Shown piece after piece: positions 1 through 11,820 of a DNA stretch of 51,618 bases. Made by a program: the position numbers and the translations under genes. The notes under the pieces were generated by a model that did no database searches, was not told where the DNA came from, and saw nothing but the letters and a program-made list of their open reading frames with translations. Positions within the stretch are counted from its first letter, which is position 1; each line of letters opens with the position of its first letter. The DNA is from Strobilurus pachycystidiatus (lineage: Eukaryota > Basidiomycota > Agaricomycetes > Agaricales > Physalacriaceae). The stretch is from the NCBI GenBank assembly GCA_019915135.1, contig JAHLMK010000048.1:1-51618 (forward strand), given 5' to 3'.

Positions 1-46
1 AAAAATAAGTCCGGGCTCGTCTATCTGCCATCCATCATGTTGCACG

Positions 47-954
47 ATGGCTCAAAACCCGTACGGGCCGCCAACAAGGTCCTTGGCCGTCATTCTCTGA
101 CCACTCTGAAGTCTAATCTGCGTCTGCTCAGCTCTCAGCTAAAGGTCTAGAAAGTATCTCATTCCGCCTGCCAATGGCGATTCGTCAACCGCCTTGTGGT
201 GGTCAACGTCCAAACGCGCCCATGCCACTCCATTGATGCCTCCCTGAAGGCCAACTTACACTACGTCTATGCCAAAGCTGGTCTCTGAAGACGAAAAACG
301 CGTTATGTTCTCCATGCTAGAAAGCAACATGCAACATCTGTGCGTTATATCTCTTGTCCTCGTCAGCACATCTTTGCCACACGCGACGCAAGATATGTAG
401 GATCATCCATGGGCTGGAATGCTCCGAGAAGCGTGATGAGCTCTTCAACGAACATTCAAGATTCGTGTTGGCTCGCAATCGCGTTGACAACACTCTTCTT
501 GGCTTCTGTAGTTTTCGATTCGAGCACGAAGATGACTGGGACATTCTGTACTGGTGAGAAGTCTGCTGAACCGTTAGGTGGCTCATCGTAACTGGTGGTA
601 GCTACGAGGTTCAGGTCCTGGATACTTGCCAACGTCAAGGCATCGGCCGCACCCTCATGGACCACCTCATCTCCATCGGCAAGCGCTGTAGGATGGAAAA
701 GATAAACCTTACGGTGTTCAAAAGTGAGAACGGTCTCTCCAACGCGTTTTGTCTACCAGGTTGAATCTACTCCCCCTCCTATTAGCAAATACCGCTGCCC
801 TGGCAATGTACAAGACTATGGGGTATGTGGCTTCTCTCGTGTCTCTGAATCTGATAGGCTGATTACTCGTCTTGATAGATTCACGCTTGACGAGACTTCA
901 CCAGACGCAGAAGATGAAGCGGATTATGAGATTTTATGCTATTCCCTTGTCTGA
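47..954 (+). CDS. NAT4/Naa40-like histone N-alpha-acetyltransferase, apparent frameshift
   Basis: GNAT-fold enzyme that acetylates the N-terminal serine of histones H4 and H2A (family knowledge). The C-terminal half is clear: a DILYCYEVQ strand, a Q-x-x-G-I-G acetyl-CoA loop near 630-650, KINLTVFKSEN, AALAMYKTMGFTLDETSP and a closing DYEILCYSLV, all as in Naa40. Introns by splice signal are about 555-604, 732-790 and 830-881. The conserved aromatic-S-S-x-G-W block is at 394-423, but the next conserved residues (EKRDELF) are in another frame: one base is missing at 424-425. An acceptor at about 399-400 would give an open but non-conserved reading. The 5' end is uncertain: ATG 47 opens a VRAANK-like segment, while ATG 269 begins the clearly open frame. 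Confidence 0.7.
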
Positions 955-1153
955 AAGGAATACTCTTTTCGGTACTTTTTACATGTATGCTATATGTAAC
1001 TAGATAGACCTACGCTATTGGCCACTGTCTCCTTATATTGGGACTCGCTAGAACTCGTTGTGGCGTGAAAAGCAGTGCAGCTTTGTTTGGCGTCATCCCT
1101 GCAGTCCAACAACCTGTCTACTCCTCTCCCTCTGCTGCCAAGTTCACACAACG

Positions 1154-1594
1154 ATGTTACGAAGTACATCCTCACGTCTGGTCCGGACTGGACTCCCTCG
1201 TCTGGCAAATGCGCGATTTGCGTCTCACGGGCCGCCGGAATACAACGAGCCCAGTGGCTATCTCTTCGGCGAAAAGGTACGTGCTGTTTAGTATGCATGA
1301 GTCCAGATGATTGACCCACACCAGCCCCCTCCACCAGGCCAAAAGCGAGTGAAGGAAGACTGGGAAAATCTATGGTACTTTGGGATGTTTGGCTCCATGG
1401 CCTTCGCGACAGTCGTCCTCTACTACAAACCGGATACCAGGTGCGCCCCGATCCCCGCCGCGACTTCCCGCGTAGCTTAATCTCTACACTTGTCTAGCAT
1501 TCAAACTTGGGCCCTGGCTGAAGCGAAGAAGCGAATGGAAGAGCGTGGAGAGAAGTACAAGTACGAGCCCTCAGAGACCAAGGCAGAGTCGTAG
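1154..1594 (+). CDS. NDUFB11: NADH:ubiquinone oxidoreductase ESSS subunit (complex I)
   Basis: Accessory subunit of mitochondrial complex I, in the membrane arm. Three exons (1154-1276, 1325-1440, 1498-1594) join in frame to give 111 residues. The first 25 or so residues are rich in R, S and L without acidic residues, as in a mitochondrial presequence. The family block HGPPEYNEPSGYLF follows (residues 28-41), then PPPPGQKRVKEDWENLWY and a single membrane helix of about 20 residues ending in VVLYYKPDT. The tail is charged (EAKKRMEERGEKYKYEP). I chose ATG 1154 because the two longer overlapping frames upstream do not carry the conserved block. Known family order and length agree. Confidence 0.88.
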
Positions 1595-1760
1595 CGGCGG
1601 TCTGTGCAGAATGTCACACCCACACAATGCCCCTTTTAGTCCTCAGGAGGATATCTATTGTAATCATGAGTCCTCGACGTGTATCTACCCGGACAACATC
1701 GTCGACGAAGCAGCGGACGGTTGAGCGACCAGTACTCCATTCCCCTTCACCAATGCCATC

Positions 1761-2493
1761 CTACTCTAGTGATGCCTTGTAGGCTTCCTCCGACAGCAGA
1801 GTGTCCAGCTGTTTGTTCGCGCAAGTCAGCATTCTCTCGACTTGAACAGTAGTGGAAACAGTCAGACCTCCTTCACGTCCGAGAGCTTGATTTTGCAAAG
1901 CCAGCCTTGTTGTCTTGGATCAGCCTAGTGCATCTACTTTTTCCTTCATTTCCTCACCTTTGTCGTCGGGTGACTTGTTGATAAGTCCGGGCTGATCAGA
2001 CAGAGCCTCGTTGACCTCCGCGACAGTCCCGGATATGGGGGCGTACTATCCAACTTAGCAGGGAGATGCGTGCATATAAAAACGCGGCTTACAATATCCG
2101 AAGCGGCCTTCACACTCTCAACAGCGCCAATCTGGGCTGTAAGAGCTAGTCAGAAATTGCCGTGCGGTCTCCAGTTGTTCTCTTCTCACATCCAATTTCA
2201 ACCTCTGTCCCTATGGCCGGAAGCTCAACGAAAACAACGTCCCCAAGAGATGATTGGGCGTAGTCGGTGATGGATACAACTCCGAGGCCAGTGGCATCAT
2301 CGAATACGACGGATTCATGATCAGAAGTGTAGCGTTTCGCTGGAAAAGTCAATGACTTGTGAGTGAGACCAGAGGGGGGCGTACTGATAAGTGTTCGTAT
2401 AGTCTGGGAACGGTACGTCGAGACAAGCGGCCGAGATGGGCGCGTAAGAAGACCAGCCCGCGCAGAAGTGGCACGTCTCAAGACAGATTGCAT
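1761..2493 (-). CDS. GCV3: Glycine cleavage system H protein, mitochondrial
   Basis: Lipoyl carrier of the mitochondrial glycine decarboxylase complex; it shuttles the aminomethyl group between the P, T and L proteins. An arginine/serine-rich presequence (about 45 residues) precedes the family start RYTSDHESVVFDD. The core follows: GLGVVSITDYAQSSLGDVVF, then IGAVESVKAASDIYAPISG, where the K in ESVKAASD is the lipoylation site. The C-terminal part reads EALSDQPGLINKSPDDKGWL, then a KIKLSDVKE strand and a final LLSEEAYKASLE. At least five short introns restore the frame; one at about 2340-2384 is 45 bp and could be read through. The stop lies 167 bp from the stop of the convergent complex I gene. 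Confidence 0.9.
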
Positions 2494-2768
2494 TGTGTGT
2501 AGATGGAGGAGGGGAACTATCTAAACACGGGAAAATTTGGGCGGTTAGATATGGGCCTGGACGCGGCGCGGGGAGCCGGTTTCCGATCCCCGTCGCCGCC
2601 GGCACCTCTCAGTTTCAATATAACGTTTTTGCGTCTTGAGATAATCTAACTATGGAATAAATAGGGCAGCATTACTGTAGATGAGGCGCTTGGTTTATTT
2701 TACACAGATCAAGGAATGAGATGGGTGCAACATGTAGATTGGATCCCAAGGAACCTTCAGTGCATCGT

Positions 2769-4639
2769 TTACTCGATGATTTTGGTGCAAACTCCAGTGG
2801 CGACTAGAAGGAAAGGTCAGATGCATGTTTTGTGTTTCTTCAGCGACGGAAGACATACTGGTTTTGTGTCCATCACGGAGTGTGAAACGAGAGCCAACTT
2901 CTACCGCAAGGGTGTTGTTCAAGAAGCAGTCAACCTCAACGTTGTCACCGGGCATGACCTTCGAAAGTCTCAATAAGTGGACACAGCAAAGCAAAACATG
3001 ATCTTACCATCCTCTCAACGTCAGCAAGTTTGAGCTGGACGGGGACATCACCGGTACGAAGGAAAAGCTGGGGCTTGTATCCAGAAGTGAAAGGAGTGTA
3101 ACGGCCACCCTCGTCCTTGGTCAGTACCTGGGACGACGGATGAGTGTCAGAGTTTTCACATGCCGGTCGGGGTATCTTACGTAGAGTTGGGCAGAGAAGG
3201 ACTTCACGGGCTTCATGGAACCAGGGACACAGATAACCATACCGCGCCTAACCTGCTCACGCTTGATACCGCGAAGGAGAGCGCCCATGTTGTCACCAGC
3301 CTGCGCACGGTCAAGCTCCTTCTTGAACATCTCTGAATTCGAACGGGTGAATAAGAGTCGGCAGAGAGATGCCAGGTCCCTCACCAATGCCGGTCAAGGT
3401 TGTCTTTATGGTCTCGCCCATACCAACGAGCTCGACTTCGTTACCCTTGTAGGCAACACCACGCTCAACCTGATGGGGGTTGAGCTCCAGTCCAATGAGT
3501 CTACAGGATTACACATACACGTCCAGTAGCGACAGTTCCACGGCCAGAGATGGAGAAGACATCTGAGAATGTCATGAGATTCTGTGACTCGCAAAATGTG
3601 GAGCTTATATACCTTCAACGGGAAGCAAGAAGGGCTTGTCAAGATCACCTGGAATAATGAAGAAGATGAGTGCAGGTCGAGGTAACATTTGCAGATTTCT
3701 TTACGGTCAGGAAGCTCGAGCCAGTCATCGCAAGCCTGAACCAATTCCAGAATCTTGTCGCGTCCAGTCTCCGGGCTGCGTCCATCTAGGGCAGCAAGGG
3801 CAGATCCCATGACAATTGGTGTGTTTTCACCGTCGAAGTTGTAGGTCGAGAGCAGGTCACGCATTTCCATGTCCACAAGTTCCAGCATTTCCGGGTCCGA
3901 GATTTGGTCAACCTTGTTGATGAAGACGACGAGTTTCTTGACACCGACTTGACGAGCCAGCAGCAAGTGCTCGCGAGTCTGGGGCATTTGACCGTCGGTA
4001 GCAGAGACGACGATGATAGCACCGTCCATTTGAGCAGCACCAGTAATCATGTTCTTAATGTCTATGAGAGATGAGCAGGGTTCAAGAAGACATAGAGCGC
4101 AGAGCAGAGCGTACAATCAGCGTGTCCTGGACAGTCAATGTGGCCATAGTGACGAGTCTCAGTCTCGTATTCGACGTGCGAGGCGTTAATGGTGATTCCA
4201 CGAGCCCGTTCTTCGGGGGCCTTGTCAATCTGCGCGTAGTCGGTAAACTTGGCACCGCCAACCTCGGCCAGAGTCTTGGTGATGGCCGCAGTGAGGGTCG
4301 TTTTACCGTGGTCGACGTGACCTGTATGTGGAGCTGAATAAAAACGAAGAACAACCGGGAACGAGACGAACCAATCGTCCCGATGTTCATGTGCGGCTTA
4401 GTGCGCTGGAACACATCCGCATATCCCCTCCTGACTGGGGCAGTGTTAGGAAACCTGTAACGCCGGGAAACGCGTCGGGGGTGTACGCACAGACGGAAAC
4501 GGGGGCGGATTTCGGTGACGCTGTGTTCACAGCGACTGACCTGGCGTTAGCAAAGGGTGAATACGACAGAGAATGCGCCCATACCTCGGGCGAACAGCAG
4601 TCCGCGGCAAGCCCCCTTCGAGGCTGCGAAGTGTAGCAT
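2769..4639 (-). CDS. TUF1: Mitochondrial elongation factor Tu, copy A
   Basis: GTPase that delivers aminoacyl-tRNA to the mitochondrial ribosome. Exon 1 encodes a short basic presequence starting [18 protein letters not shown]; the phase-compatible acceptor after the long first intron gives [19 protein letters not shown]. The G domain shows GHVDHGKTT (P-loop), ARGITIN (switch I), DCPGHADY (G3), NKVD (G4) and GSALAAL (G5). Domains 2 and 3 are present in pieces: [39 protein letters not shown] and the end [11 protein letters not shown]. No internal stop remains after splicing. A second EF-Tu gene with the same intron positions lies head-to-tail upstream (5184-7135), so this is half of a tandem duplication. 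Confidence 0.92.
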
Positions 4640-5183
4640 GGTGAACGACAGGAAAGAGGCAAGTCGGCCGGCCAAAATTTCAGCACCGAGACCCTTGCCG
4701 GACAATGCCGGAAGCGTGACTTGGTGCTATGGTCCTGGATCGCCTCCACTCAGCCTACTGCCAGGCGAGTTATTCTTTCTCCTTGTCATATATACTGTCT
4801 CCTGCTTATTCCGCGGCCTCTGCTGCCTCAACTGCGCGCAGGCAGAGGGGTAGAATCACAAGAGATGTCTTCGGAAAAGGTGATATATCGACGTGCGCTT
4901 CGTGGAAAGCAGGTATGCTGGTATGGGAGGAGTAGTATATTATTTGAATATTTCAATCATAGTCTAGTTTGATGGAGGAGTTCCTGGAATGAGAAGCGCG
5001 CAAAATGAACACGCCCACAACTTCGACTTTTTTCATTCATCGTTCCACTTCCCGCCAGTAGGAATCAAGCAGTCTTCCTCTCGAAGGGCTCCCATTGGAT
5101 GTATGTAGTCAGCAAGGTAGACCATACCGACACTAGTGTTTCGAGTCAGATTCACAGGTAATAGAGTAATGTAAGTCCTACCT
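4640..5183. other. Intergenic spacer between the two EF-Tu genes
   Basis: 544 bp between the start of EF-Tu copy A and the stop of copy B. It should hold the copy A promoter and the copy B 3' end. No frame with recognisable similarity was seen; short open frames here look like chance. No clear TATA box was found. Confidence 0.6.
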
Positions 5184-7135
5184 TTACTCTATGATCTGTG
5201 TGCAAACGCCGGTAGCGACTGTGAAACAATGAGCATACGTCCTCGTACACGAAGCAAAGACCTACCTGTTCTTCCCTTCTCGCGAAGAGTAAACCTGGAG
5301 CAAAGTCAGCGACGAGCAACTCAAATGTTTTGCCTTTACACACCTAGACCCGACTTCGACAGCTAGTGTAGTGTGAAGAATACATTCGACGTTGACTGTG
5401 TCGCCGGGCATGGCCTTGGGGAATTTAGAACATGTACTCTTAGCAAGGGCAAACGGTTCACCATCATATCAGGTTCGGGGAAATTTATCTCCACCTCAAT
5501 GCTGGCGGTTCGCAAGAAGATTTGCGGCTTGTATCCCGAAGAGAAGGGAGTGAACCGACCGCCCTCATGCTTTGTTAACACCTGGGAATTTGTTGTAATG
5601 AGGAAACGAGAGCGATACCAAGAGACACGCACATATAACTGAGCAGTGAAGCTCTTGACGCATTGCATGGAGCCCGGAAGACATATAACCATGCCGCGTT
5701 TTAGTCTGTCTCGCTTGACATTCCGTACTAGCGCTCCCATCGTGTCGCCTGCTTCAGCCTGGAAGATGTGAGTACAGATCATGAGAGGAGGTACTACGGC
5801 TTACGTGGTCGAGTTGTTTGTGGAACATCTCTGTAAAGTGCTGTGAGACGGGCGATGGCAATATGAACGTGTGAAGGTGAATCACCAATTCCTGTCAAAG
5901 TAGTACGGAAAGAGTCACCCATGCCAACAGCCTCAACCTCAGTTCCTTTAGTGGCATAACCGCGTTCTACCTGTGAAGGCATAATTGAGGATATGACAAC
6001 ATGGAAACGGGAGAGTCGCACGTACACGACCAGTGGCTACCGTTCCACGACCGACGATTGAGAAAACATCTTGTTGTGGTGTGAAGAATTCGATATTGGA
6101 CGACACGATGGGAGCCCACCTTCAACGGGGAGTAAAAATGGCTTGTCAAGGTCGCCTGAAGAGCACAAATATGAGAGATGGGTGACAGCAGGAGATGTTG
6201 AGACGTCTTACGAGGAGGAAGCTCGAGCCAGTCATCGCAAGCCTTGACAAGTTCCAATATCTTCTCGCGTCCAATGTCTTCATTACGGCCTTGAAGAGCA
6301 GCCAGAGCCGAGCCCATGACAATCGGTGTATTGTCACCATCATACTCGTAAGTCGAAAGAAGGTCGCGCATTTCCATGTCCACGAGTTCCAGCATTTCCG
6401 TATCCTCGACTTGGTCGATCTTGTTGATGAAGACAACGAGTTTCTTCACGCCGACCTGGCGTGCTAAGAGTAGATGCTCTCTCGTCTGGGGCATTTGTCC
6501 GTCTGTAGCAGCAACAACGATGATGGCTCCGTCCATCTGTGCAGCTCCAGTGATCATGTTCTTGATGTCTGTTCTCGGCGTGAGTAACGTAGAGAGTTAA
6601 GGAGATCATAGGTACAATCAGCGTGGCCGGGACAGTCTATGTGACCGTAATGGCGAGTCTCCGTCTCGTATTCGACATGTGCAGTATTGATGGTAATGCC
6701 GCGAGCTTTTTCTTGAGGTGCTTTGTCAATTTGAGAATAGTCTGTGAATTTCGCTCCGCCTGTTTCTGCGAGGACTTTGGTGATGGCTGCGGTGAGGGTA
6801 GTTTTGCCGTGGTCGACGTGACCTGGACGCTGCGTTCAGACGAGAAGAAGTTGGGAGGTGCTTCAGAACGGACCGATAGTTCCAATGTTCAAGTGTGGTT
6901 TCGTTCTCCGGAAGACATCAGAGTAGCTTCTCGCGACTTTTGAGAGGATGGATAGTCAGATATTAGGTCAAGACGCGTCGAAGTAGAGCGTACATGTGAT
7001 GCATGCGCGCAAAGCCGGCGTTTGTAGGACAACTAAGACAGACATTTAGCATCGCGCCACACTGATTGTATTTGTGAATATACCTCGCGGGGAAAGGAGC
7101 CCACGCGAGGCTCCTCTCACAGCGAATTGCAACAT
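5184..7135 (-). CDS. TUF1: Mitochondrial elongation factor Tu, copy B
   Basis: Second complete mitochondrial EF-Tu. The presequence starts [17 protein letters not shown] and is followed by [20 protein letters not shown]-domain motifs are intact: [35 protein letters not shown]. Domain 2/3 landmarks are [48 protein letters not shown] and the end [11 protein letters not shown]. Intron positions match copy A, for example the phase-1 intron after the presequence, the intron inside GTIG/HVDHG and the intron before EMFHKQLD. Coding differences are spread along the gene and mostly conservative, which suggests both copies are under selection. Its start codon overlaps an in-frame upstream ATG of the divergent PEX14 gene. 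Confidence 0.92.
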
Positions 7136-7226
7136 GGTGGTTGCTGCTGAAGCGCCACGGCAAAAACGGCGGCAATCCCCGGCTCCGGTTCGACTGCCGG
7201 AGAGCCTGATGCGTGTGATTCTCGAA

Positions 7227-8421
7227 ATGTCTACCCCAGACCGTCAAGAGCTCGTCCGGAATGCAGTCGCTTTCCTGTCAGACCCACAGGTAGGCCTTGC
7301 TTGTGCAGTTTGACGGCTAAATGAATGCCTTCTAGTCGCAAGCGACTCCCTTCGCCCAGCGCATCCAATTCTTAGAGTCCAAGGGCCTGAATCCTGCAGA
7401 AATAGACCTTGCTCTGCGACAAGCGACCAACCAGACTGCCGGACCATCGTACGCGTCGCCTTATCCTTTTCTTCCACCACCAGCCGTCCGATGGGACTGG
7501 CGTGATTACTTTGTGAGCCAAATTCACACCTTCAACATTCGGTCGTTAAAACCCAATTGCATAGATCACTGCCGTGGTGTCTGGGACTCTCGCATATGGT
7601 GCCGTTGCCCTATTCAAGGTCATTCCGATTTTCTGGACCTTCTGACCTCCTCTCATTCGCCTCTGCAGAAACACCTGTTACCACATCTACAACCACCGAC
7701 CTCTACGGCTTACGAACAGGACCGTGATGCCTTGACGGCTCAATTCGATGCTGCTGAAGCACTCCTAAAAGAAATACAAGCAGAAACCTCCCTGGTAAGA
7801 TCAGCTGTTGAAGAACAGAAGGAACGGGTGGATAAGACAACCTCGGACATCGAAGCGGTGGTGACAGAAATGCGCGACAGTGAAACCAAGACTCGCGACG
7901 AGATGCGCGAAATTCGTGATGAGGTCAATACAATTCGGGACATGCTACCAAAGGTACGCCTGTGGTTGAGGATAATGAGCTTGTCACTAAATGGGTACAT
8001 TCAGATGATGGATAAAACGAAGGATTCTCAGACGCAATCTCTAGGAGAACTGCAACAAGAGCTCAAGTCTCTCAAAGCTCTTCTCTTGACCAGAGGCCCT
8101 CCCCTGCCACACTCCCCTTCAGCCTCCCCAATTCCTCCTCCAGGACGTCCTTCTATACCAGCATGGCAGCTGGCGGGCGCCAATGAGACTGCTTCTACCA
8201 CCTTGGGTGTACCATTGGCTTCCTCTCATGGTCACGGTGACACTGTCGGCTCTTCAGCCTCTCCGATACCTCTTCCAGGACTTCCCACAATACCAGCATG
8301 GCAGCGTGCTGGTACCAATGAGACTTCTTCAAGCTCTCAATCGGCTGTACCGCCAACTTCTACCAGTGGGTCTGATACTGTCGGTAATGGGAAGGGTAAA
8401 GAAGTAGATCGTTCAGGTTGA
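7227..8421 (+). CDS. PEX14: Peroxin 14, peroxisomal import docking protein
   Basis: Peroxisomal membrane docking factor for PEX5 in matrix protein import. The N-terminal PEX5-binding domain is clear: DRQELVRNAVAFLSDPQ, then a PFAQRIQFLESKGLNPAEID stretch, ended by LALRQA. A Pro/Tyr-rich linker (SYASPYPFLPPP) and WRDYF lead to a predicted membrane helix (ITAVVSGTLAYGAVALFK). A coiled coil of over 100 residues follows, then a Ser/Pro-rich tail that twice contains the fungal PEX14 box IPAWQ. Introns include 7291-7335 and 7514-7565. The frame is open upstream to ATG 7134, which overlaps the EF-Tu copy B start; I prefer ATG 7227 (MSTPDRQEL), close to the usual family start. Confidence 0.88.
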
Positions 8422-8590
8422 CGTTGTACTCGTGAATGATGCATGATTTGTGGCTGCTTCACAATAAGTTAGAACAATCGTCAACACGCTGGCCTTCATA
8501 ACGTTCTTGACTTACCAAACTGTTCAGTACATTCAACATTGGGCGCGTAATATAGCACACGTGAGAACAATTGACTTGACTTCGGACTTC

Positions 8591-11452
8591 ATGTTCTCTC
8601 AGCTCCGTCATGCTGTCGAGACCTTTGCCCCTCAACCGCGACGCAGCGTCGATGATCCGCTGTCTGGCGAACAACAGGATACCCATGTGCGGCGCTCACA
8701 GTCGATGGACACCAATGACCGCGCCGCATCCCCGCTGACGTCCGCGCACTTGGCCGAGTCTGCGCTGTCCACCTTGCGCAAATCATTTGTAGCAGAGCGC
8801 CCCGAAAGTCCTGGGACGTCTCCCAAACGCGCAACTCGACAACACCTAAGCTTGGAGGACCGGCTGAGGGCATCCTTTACGATTGGCGAAGCCTCCGCAG
8901 GGACCACACCAGACGTTTCCGAAAGGACGTCTCCCGCCCCCGTCATGGTTGCCAATGATCACCCTTTGTCCCCAACCTCGACACCACTCCCCCAGTCGCC
9001 CCCACTAGAGACACCGCCCGAAACGATCCAACCGTTTGCCTCCCTAGCCCCAATCGCAGAGTCGGACACCGTTCCGGCGCCAAAGCAGGAACCAGCTCTC
9101 GAGTCAGCGCCTCTAACGGAAGAAACAATCGAGGCTCCCCTGGAAGACGTCACCGAGAAACTAGGAGAAACGCCCGTGGAAGCTGAGCCACCTGAGGAAC
9201 CGCCGGTAGAGCGCCAGTCGCCTGCGACGGAGGAACTGCCATCGGACGCGGATTTGCCGGCAACAAGCGTGAATGTCGATGTCGAATCACTACAAGAACG
9301 GTTGAGACTTGTAGAGCAGCGGTTCTCAGGTGCGCGTCCATTGCTTGGTCTATCTACGTTACTCACGTCGCGTCTAGACGTGTCCAAGTCATTTAAGCGA
9401 CTACAGGCAGAGAAGCTCGCCGCCGATGCTATCCTGAGGGACTTGACACCTTTGGAAACCTTTGCCGACCCCAGTACTCTGCGTGACTACCTACAAGCCA
9501 TGTTATCCAAAGTGGAGGTACCGTGCAGTACTTATGCCCGCATTCCTCTGCTAACGCTTGCCTTTTAGATGTCACAGGAGGAGACGGTCCGACTGACTGC
9601 CAAAATTGCTGGTGACAATCTATCATCCCTCATATGCTTTCTCCTCATTCGTTAACAGTCCAGGATGAACGGCTGGAGGAGATCAGAGATATGCACCGAC
9701 TAGAGTCCAACTCGCAGTCTGACCAGATCGAAACGCTGAAAGCACGGTTGGCCGAGACGGAAGCGCTGCTAAACGCTTCCCAAAACTCCGTGGCTAATAA
9801 CGACGAAGTGGCAGCCCGGCATAAAGCAGAGCTTGAGACAATGCAGGTGCAAGTTAACAAGAGCAAGGAGTCGGCTAAGGAGGAGGAGGAGAAACGCGTC
9901 AAAGCCATCAGTTTGCTCAAGACAGTTCGACAAAAGTTGGTGAAGGCTGAGAAGGAGAGGGAAGAATTGCTTAAGGAGACCCACCTTCTGCGCGATAAGG
10001 AAAAGATGGAGAAGGAGAAGGATCTGGCGGAAAGGAACCGCTTGCGGAAGGAAATCGACGTGGCGAACATGGAGCGAGAAAAGGCGGTTGCTGGTCTACG
10101 TGCTCAGTTTGACAAGGAGGTCGCCACCCTCAAGGAACGCCATGAGAAGGACCTCGTCGCTCAGAGAGGTCAGTTCGAATTGGAGGCCGTCACGAGTAAG
10201 GTAGGTTACTGTGAAACACTAAAGCTCTGTCTCTGGTTGATCACCTTTATAGGGATCATATACGCGCGACCTCGGTGCAAAAACTACGCAGATATCGCAA
10301 CTCCAGGCTTTACTCGACAAAGTAATCCAGGACAAGAATACCTTCTTCGATGAGCTACAACTACGGCAGGCCGAAGTAGAATCTTCTCAGTCTCTTCTCG
10401 AGTCGGTCCAAAGTCAAAACACCGAGCTCCAATACCAGCTCCGCGAGGTTGAGGATCGCGTTGCACTCCTACAGGAGGAACTCTCGGAAGCGCGGAGTGG
10501 ACAGATGGACCAGGTGCACGAACAGGGTATCTCCTCGGAAGAGCTCGCACGCCTCATCGCTTCGACGGAAGCCAAGTACGAGGCCAAGCTGTCAGAGCTA
10601 CAGCGTAATCTCACTATCACTGAGCGAGAACGGAACGACACCGAGGCTGAGTGGAGTCGCAAATTGCGCGAGAAGACGAAGGAGACGGATGAGCTCAAGC
10701 GGGCTTTGGGATCCACTGCAAAGCTAAAGGAGCAGGACCAGGGCATCACAGAGGCGCTGCAACGGGAGATTGAGCAGTTACGCGCGGACTGCACTCTTCT
10801 GGAACAGCAGAGAGAGGACATGCGCTCAAAGGTGGAACAGGCGATAGGGAATGAGGTTCGCAAGCTCGTACGCTTCCTGCATCGAGACTCATTTTACGAA
10901 TATAGACCTCTCTCCGCTCAAGTTTGGCAGATATGGACGCGAAAGTGAAAGCGATCACCCAACAGCTTGAGGAAGGCAAGTCTCGGGAGGCGCAATTGCG
11001 CGTCAATAACAAGGTCAGAGTTCGGAGCATCAATGCTATCGAGAAAACACAATACTGATGGTCAGTTAGACTCTGCGTGAGGAGCTCAGAAAAGTACAGT
11101 CATCCGCTGCATTGCTCGAGAAGCAGCGCAATCCCGGTGTGGGCTACTGGACGACGAGAGCAAATGGCAGTCAGAGCGACGTCCGTTCTTCGGCGTCGAC
11201 AGAGTCTCTTCCTGGGTCACCCGCCCCTGAGCCCGCTGCATCTAGCAAGAATGACGAGGATATCAACATGGAGTATCTGCGAAACGTCATATTGCAGTTC
11301 CTTGAGCACAAGGAGATGAGGGTGCGTTGATTTTGACGACGCATCGTTTTTTAGGTGCTAATGACATTTCGTAGCCTAATCTTGTACAAGTGCTTTCGAT
11401 TATCATGCGGTTTACGCCTCAGGAGACTCGCCGTTTGATGGCGAAAGTGTAG
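8591..11452 (+). CDS. GRIP-domain golgin (IMH1-like)
   Basis: Long coiled-coil tether of the trans-Golgi, recruited by an Arl1-type GTPase through its C-terminal GRIP domain (family knowledge). Residues 1-230 or so are low complexity and Pro/Glu/Ser/Thr-rich. They are followed by several hundred residues of heptad-like coiled coil (ETLKARLAETEALLNASQN and similar). The last two exons form the GRIP domain: INMEYLRNVILQFLEHKEMR, then PNLVQVLSIIMRFTPQETRR and the final LMAKV. The conserved Tyr in MEYLRNV is the GTPase-contact position. Eight exons join in frame; the last intron (about 11322-11373) splits the GRIP domain. ATG 8591 is the first in frame (MFSQLRHAVETF). Total length is about 840 residues. 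Confidence 0.82.
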
Positions 11453-11820
11453 GCTCTCCTTACTAGTACACGGAAAACTGTACACTGCTCTGCCACTTCA
11501 AGCGGCATTGGATATTATCTATTTATTTGACTGAGGGGGGAGGGTGCATACTGACTTTGTTGCGCCTTGACCTTCGAAGCATCAATTTACATGGCCGACG
11601 AAACGAGAAGAAGAGATTTCTAGCGGAAGTCGTTGATAATTGAGCTTTAAACGCAAGCAATGTATCTACCAAGATACTTGACCATGATGGCGTCTCTATG
11701 CTGAGAGCTATGCAATCGGCAGCAGGTGTGAGTGAGATGAACAATTGAGTTGATCGAGCCGCGGATTATTTTTGGACATTTGGCTCGGCACTTTTAGCTT
11801 TTTCTTAACCATCCATCATC
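11453..11820. other. Intergenic, golgin to IPI1
   Basis: 368 bp downstream of the golgin stop and upstream of the IPI1 start. A minus-strand open frame (11523-11744) has no recognisable similarity and looks like chance. The sequence near 11760-11815 is AT-rich and would serve as promoter and leader of IPI1. Confidence 0.5.

Noticed and set aside
1038..1310. 90-codon frame covering the start of the complex I gene
   Set aside because: It starts at TTG and lacks the conserved NDUFB11 block, which is in another frame from ATG 1154.
4387..4749. 120-codon minus-strand frame at the start of EF-Tu copy A
   Set aside because: It crosses a long intron; the matching short presequence exon in copy B shows that the real exon 1 is 4585-4639 or close to it.
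8959..9387. Minus-strand 142-codon Ser/Gly-rich frame
   Set aside because: Antisense of the low-complexity N-terminal part of the golgin.
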